Source: Sodalis ligni
GTDB lineage: Bacteria; Pseudomonadota; Gammaproteobacteria; Enterobacterales; Enterobacteriaceae
Reading direction: 5' to 3'
Length of the DNA stretch: 64,000 nucleotides
Assembly (NCBI RefSeq): GCF_016865525.2
Contig: NZ_CP075169.1
Span: forward strand, 3,968,337-4,032,336
Under the pieces are notes generated by a model. It saw only the letters and a list, made by a program, of their open reading frames with translations. It ran no database searches and had not been told where the DNA came from. A program made the translations under genes and the position numbers. Numbering within the stretch: the first letter of the stretch is position 1; each line of letters starts with the position of its first letter. Positions 62,419-64,000 of the stretch are shown piece by piece.

Positions 62419-63669
62419 ATGCATACGCCTATCGCCCTTTCGCGGCGTCTACCGGATATGACCGCTTCGGCATTTCTGGTTATCGCTTTTCTTTCCGGTA
62501 TTGCCGGCGCGCTGCAACTCCCGACGTTGAGCCTTTTTCTTTCCACCGATGTGCAGGCACGCCCGTTTATGGTGGGATTGTTTTACACCGGCAGCGCCGT
62601 GATAGGCATTGCGGTCAGCCAGTTCCTGGCCGGCCGTTCCGATAAAAAGGGCGACCGCAAAATGCTGATTTTCCAATGCTGCGCCCTTGGGGCGGCGGGT
62701 TGCGTGCTTTTTGCCTTCAACCGCAACTATTTTGTCCTGCTTATCTTCGGCGTACTGCTCACCAGCTTCGGTTCCACCGCCAACCCGCAATTGTTTGCCC
62801 TGGCGCGGGAGCATGCGGATCACAGCGGCCGCGAGTCGGTGATGTTCAGCTCGGTGATGCGCGCGCAGGTCTCCCTGGCCTGGGTGATTGGTCCGCCGCT
62901 GGCCTTTGCCCTGGCGCTGGGTTTTGGTTTCAAGGCCATGTATATGATGGCGGCGGCCACCTTTGTGGTATGCGGCGGCCTGGTGTGGATGCTGCTGCCC
63001 ACCATGCGCAAGTCGCTGCTTACAACCGAGGCGGTGATGGAAGCCCCTCGGCGCAACCGCCGGGATACGCTGCTGCTGTTTTCCGCCTGTACCCTGATGT
63101 GGACCTGCAACTGCATGTACCTTATCAACATGCCTTTATACCTGATCCATGAACTGGGGCTGCCGGAAAAAATGGCCGGGATCATGATGGGTACCGCCGC
63201 CGGCCTGGAAATCCCCACCATGCTTATTGCCGGCTATATTTCCAAGCAATATGGCAATCGTTTATTGATGCGCATCGCCGTGGCAGCCGGCCTGCTGTTC
63301 TACCTGGGGCTTATCCTGTTTACCGATGCCACGGCGCTGCTGCTGCTGCAGCTGCTCAATGCGGTTTTCATCGGTATACTGGCGGGTATCGGCATGATCT
63401 ATTTTCAGGATCTGATGCCCGGCCAGGCCGGCGCGGCCACGACGCTGTTTACCAATACCGGCCGGGTCGGCTGGATTTTCGCCGGATCGCTGGCCGGGCT
63501 GATATCTGAAATCTGGCAATTGCACGGGGTTTTTTATGTGGCATTGCTTATGATTGCCGGCGCCGGTTATTGCATGTGGCGCATCCGTGATGTAGATTCG
63601 CCGCTGCCCCGCGACACACACACTTCCCCCTTGCCTGGAACGCCCGGCAACGGTAACGTGTCGCCATAG
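62419..63669 (+). CDS. setB: SetB sugar efflux MFS transporter
   Basis: This 416-residue MFS exporter of the SET family (393 in E. coli SetB) exports lactose and glucose analogues. The start at MHTPIALSRRLPDMTASAFL (62419) is chosen by homology. Signatures include LPTLSLFLSTDVQARPFMVG, FGSTANPQLFALAREHAD and EAPRRNRRDTLLLF. A 20-residue polar tail after the last helix (RDTHTSPLPGTPGNGNVSP) is longer than in E. coli. It is divergent from fruB as in E. coli. It is intact. Confidence 0.93.
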   Translation: MHTPIALSRRLPDMTASAFLVIAFLSGIAGALQLPTLSLFLSTDVQARPFMVGLFYTGSAVIGIAVSQFLAGRSDKKGDRKMLIFQCCALGAAGCVLFAFNRNYFVLLIFGVLLTSFGSTANPQLFALAREHADHSGRESVMFSSVMRAQVSLAWVIGPPLAFALALGFGFKAMYMMAAATFVVCGGLVWMLLPTMRKSLLTTEAVMEAPRRNRRDTLLLFSACTLMWTCNCMYLINMPLYLIHELGLPEKMAGIMMGTAAGLEIPTMLIAGYISKQYGNRLLMRIAVAAGLLFYLGLILFTDATALLLLQLLNAVFIGILAGIGMIYFQDLMPGQAGAATTLFTNTGRVGWIFAGSLAGLISEIWQLHGVFYVALLMIAGAGYCMWRIRDVDSPLPRDTHTSPLPGTPGNGNVSP

Positions 63670-63699
63670 ATTCCGACACAATTATACAGGTCCACGTTA

Positions 63700-64000
63700 A
63701 TGGCTAGAGCAAACGAAATTAAGCGCGGTATGGCGGTGAACTACAACGGCAAACTGTTGCTGGTAAAAGATATTGATATTCAAAGCCCGAGCGCACGCGG
63801 GGCCAGTACGCTTTACAAGATGCGTTTTTCCGATGTCCGCACCGGGCTGAAAGTGGAAGAGCGTTTCAAGGGCGACGATATCCTCAACACCATTGATCTG
63901 GTCCGCCGGTCGGTGACCTTTTCTTACATCGACGGTGATGAATATATCTTTATGGACGACGAGGATTACACGCCTTATCCGTTTAAAAAAGATCAAATCG
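63700..64000 (+). CDS. yeiP: YeiP, elongation factor P-like protein (cut by window end)
   Basis: The N-terminal 100 residues are seen: [20 protein letters not shown], then [20 protein letters not shown] and [20 protein letters not shown]. These form the KOW-like domain I and the start of domain II of the EF-P paralogue EfpL/YeiP, which relieves ribosome stalling. The tip loop has Arg (SPSARGAST) where EF-P has its modified Lys, typical of YeiP. The gene continues beyond base 64000. It is 30 bp after setB. Confidence 0.95.
   Translation, partial: MARANEIKRGMAVNYNGKLLLVKDIDIQSPSARGASTLYKMRFSDVRTGLKVEERFKGDDILNTIDLVRRSVTFSYIDGDEYIFMDDEDYTPYPFKKDQI

Overview
The window looks like a chromosomal segment of an Enterobacterales bacterium, most plausibly from the Sodalis/Pectobacteriaceae side of the order. 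The gene order follows the E. coli 46-48 min backbone in blocks: wza-yegH-asmA-dcd-udk, then mrp-metG, yohJK-cdd, sanA-mglCAB-galS, yeiB-folE, yeiG-lysP-yeiE-nfo-fruAKB-setB-yeiP. Protein identity to E. coli is high throughout. Most of the window is GC-rich; the two AT-rich stretches (1-6300 and about 7.9-10 kb) are also the most decayed. The species call is an inference from gene order and general pattern, not from a database search.

Layout. 1-6300: a dead capsule/exopolysaccharide export locus (wzx, wzc, wzb, wza, minus strand), all frameshifted, with a recognisable JUMPStart/ops element upstream. 6335-7910: yegH, frameshifted at its 3' end. 7901-10096: an AT-rich islet with a ruined polytopic membrane protein gene, bounded by an 18-bp direct repeat (17/18). 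10304-13486: asmA, dcd, udk. 13.5-18.1 kb: an accessory patch with a PAP2 phosphatase, one unknown gene and four toxin-antitoxin traces (a truncated HigA-like ORF, a dead higBA pair, an intact chpS-chpB pair, an intact Phd/VapC pair). 18.2-27.1 kb: mrp, metG, an MFS exporter, a YagE-type aldolase, a small phosphatase, yohJK and cdd.

27.3-38.1 kb is the most interesting functional block. It has a formamidase (amiF) and a five-gene urea/short-amide ABC importer (urtABCDE). Divergent to these lie a hybrid sensor kinase whose N-terminus is an NCS1-type permease and a LuxR-type response regulator. A full-consensus sigma-54 promoter precedes the kinase, and a 16-bp palindrome lies in the shared control region. 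I infer a nitrogen-scavenging system in which a permease-like module senses an amide/urea or nucleobase-type ligand and controls uptake and hydrolysis.

38.2-64 kb is mostly housekeeping and catabolic. It holds sanA; mglBAC with galS (CRP and GalS operators visible, but mglC lacks 48 internal residues); eptA-basR-basS with a PmrA box inside the end of yeiB; yeiB and folE; a YbfB-type MFS gene divergent from a PtrR-like regulator; frmA and yeiG (formaldehyde detoxification); lysP, yeiE and nfo; the fruBKA operon with two perfect Cra operators; setB; and the start of yeiP.

Two themes cut across the window. First, several otherwise well-conserved genes (nfo, fruK, fruA, eptA, the YbfB-like MFS gene, the permease-kinase, wzb, wza) carry single-base indels, mostly in homopolymers. 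This means either recent genome decay of a host-associated strain or systematic sequencing error. Second, two repeat families occupy intergenic space: a 107-bp tandem unit with a long hairpin placed right after stop codons, and a roughly 200-bp palindromic element with 54-62-bp mini-versions.
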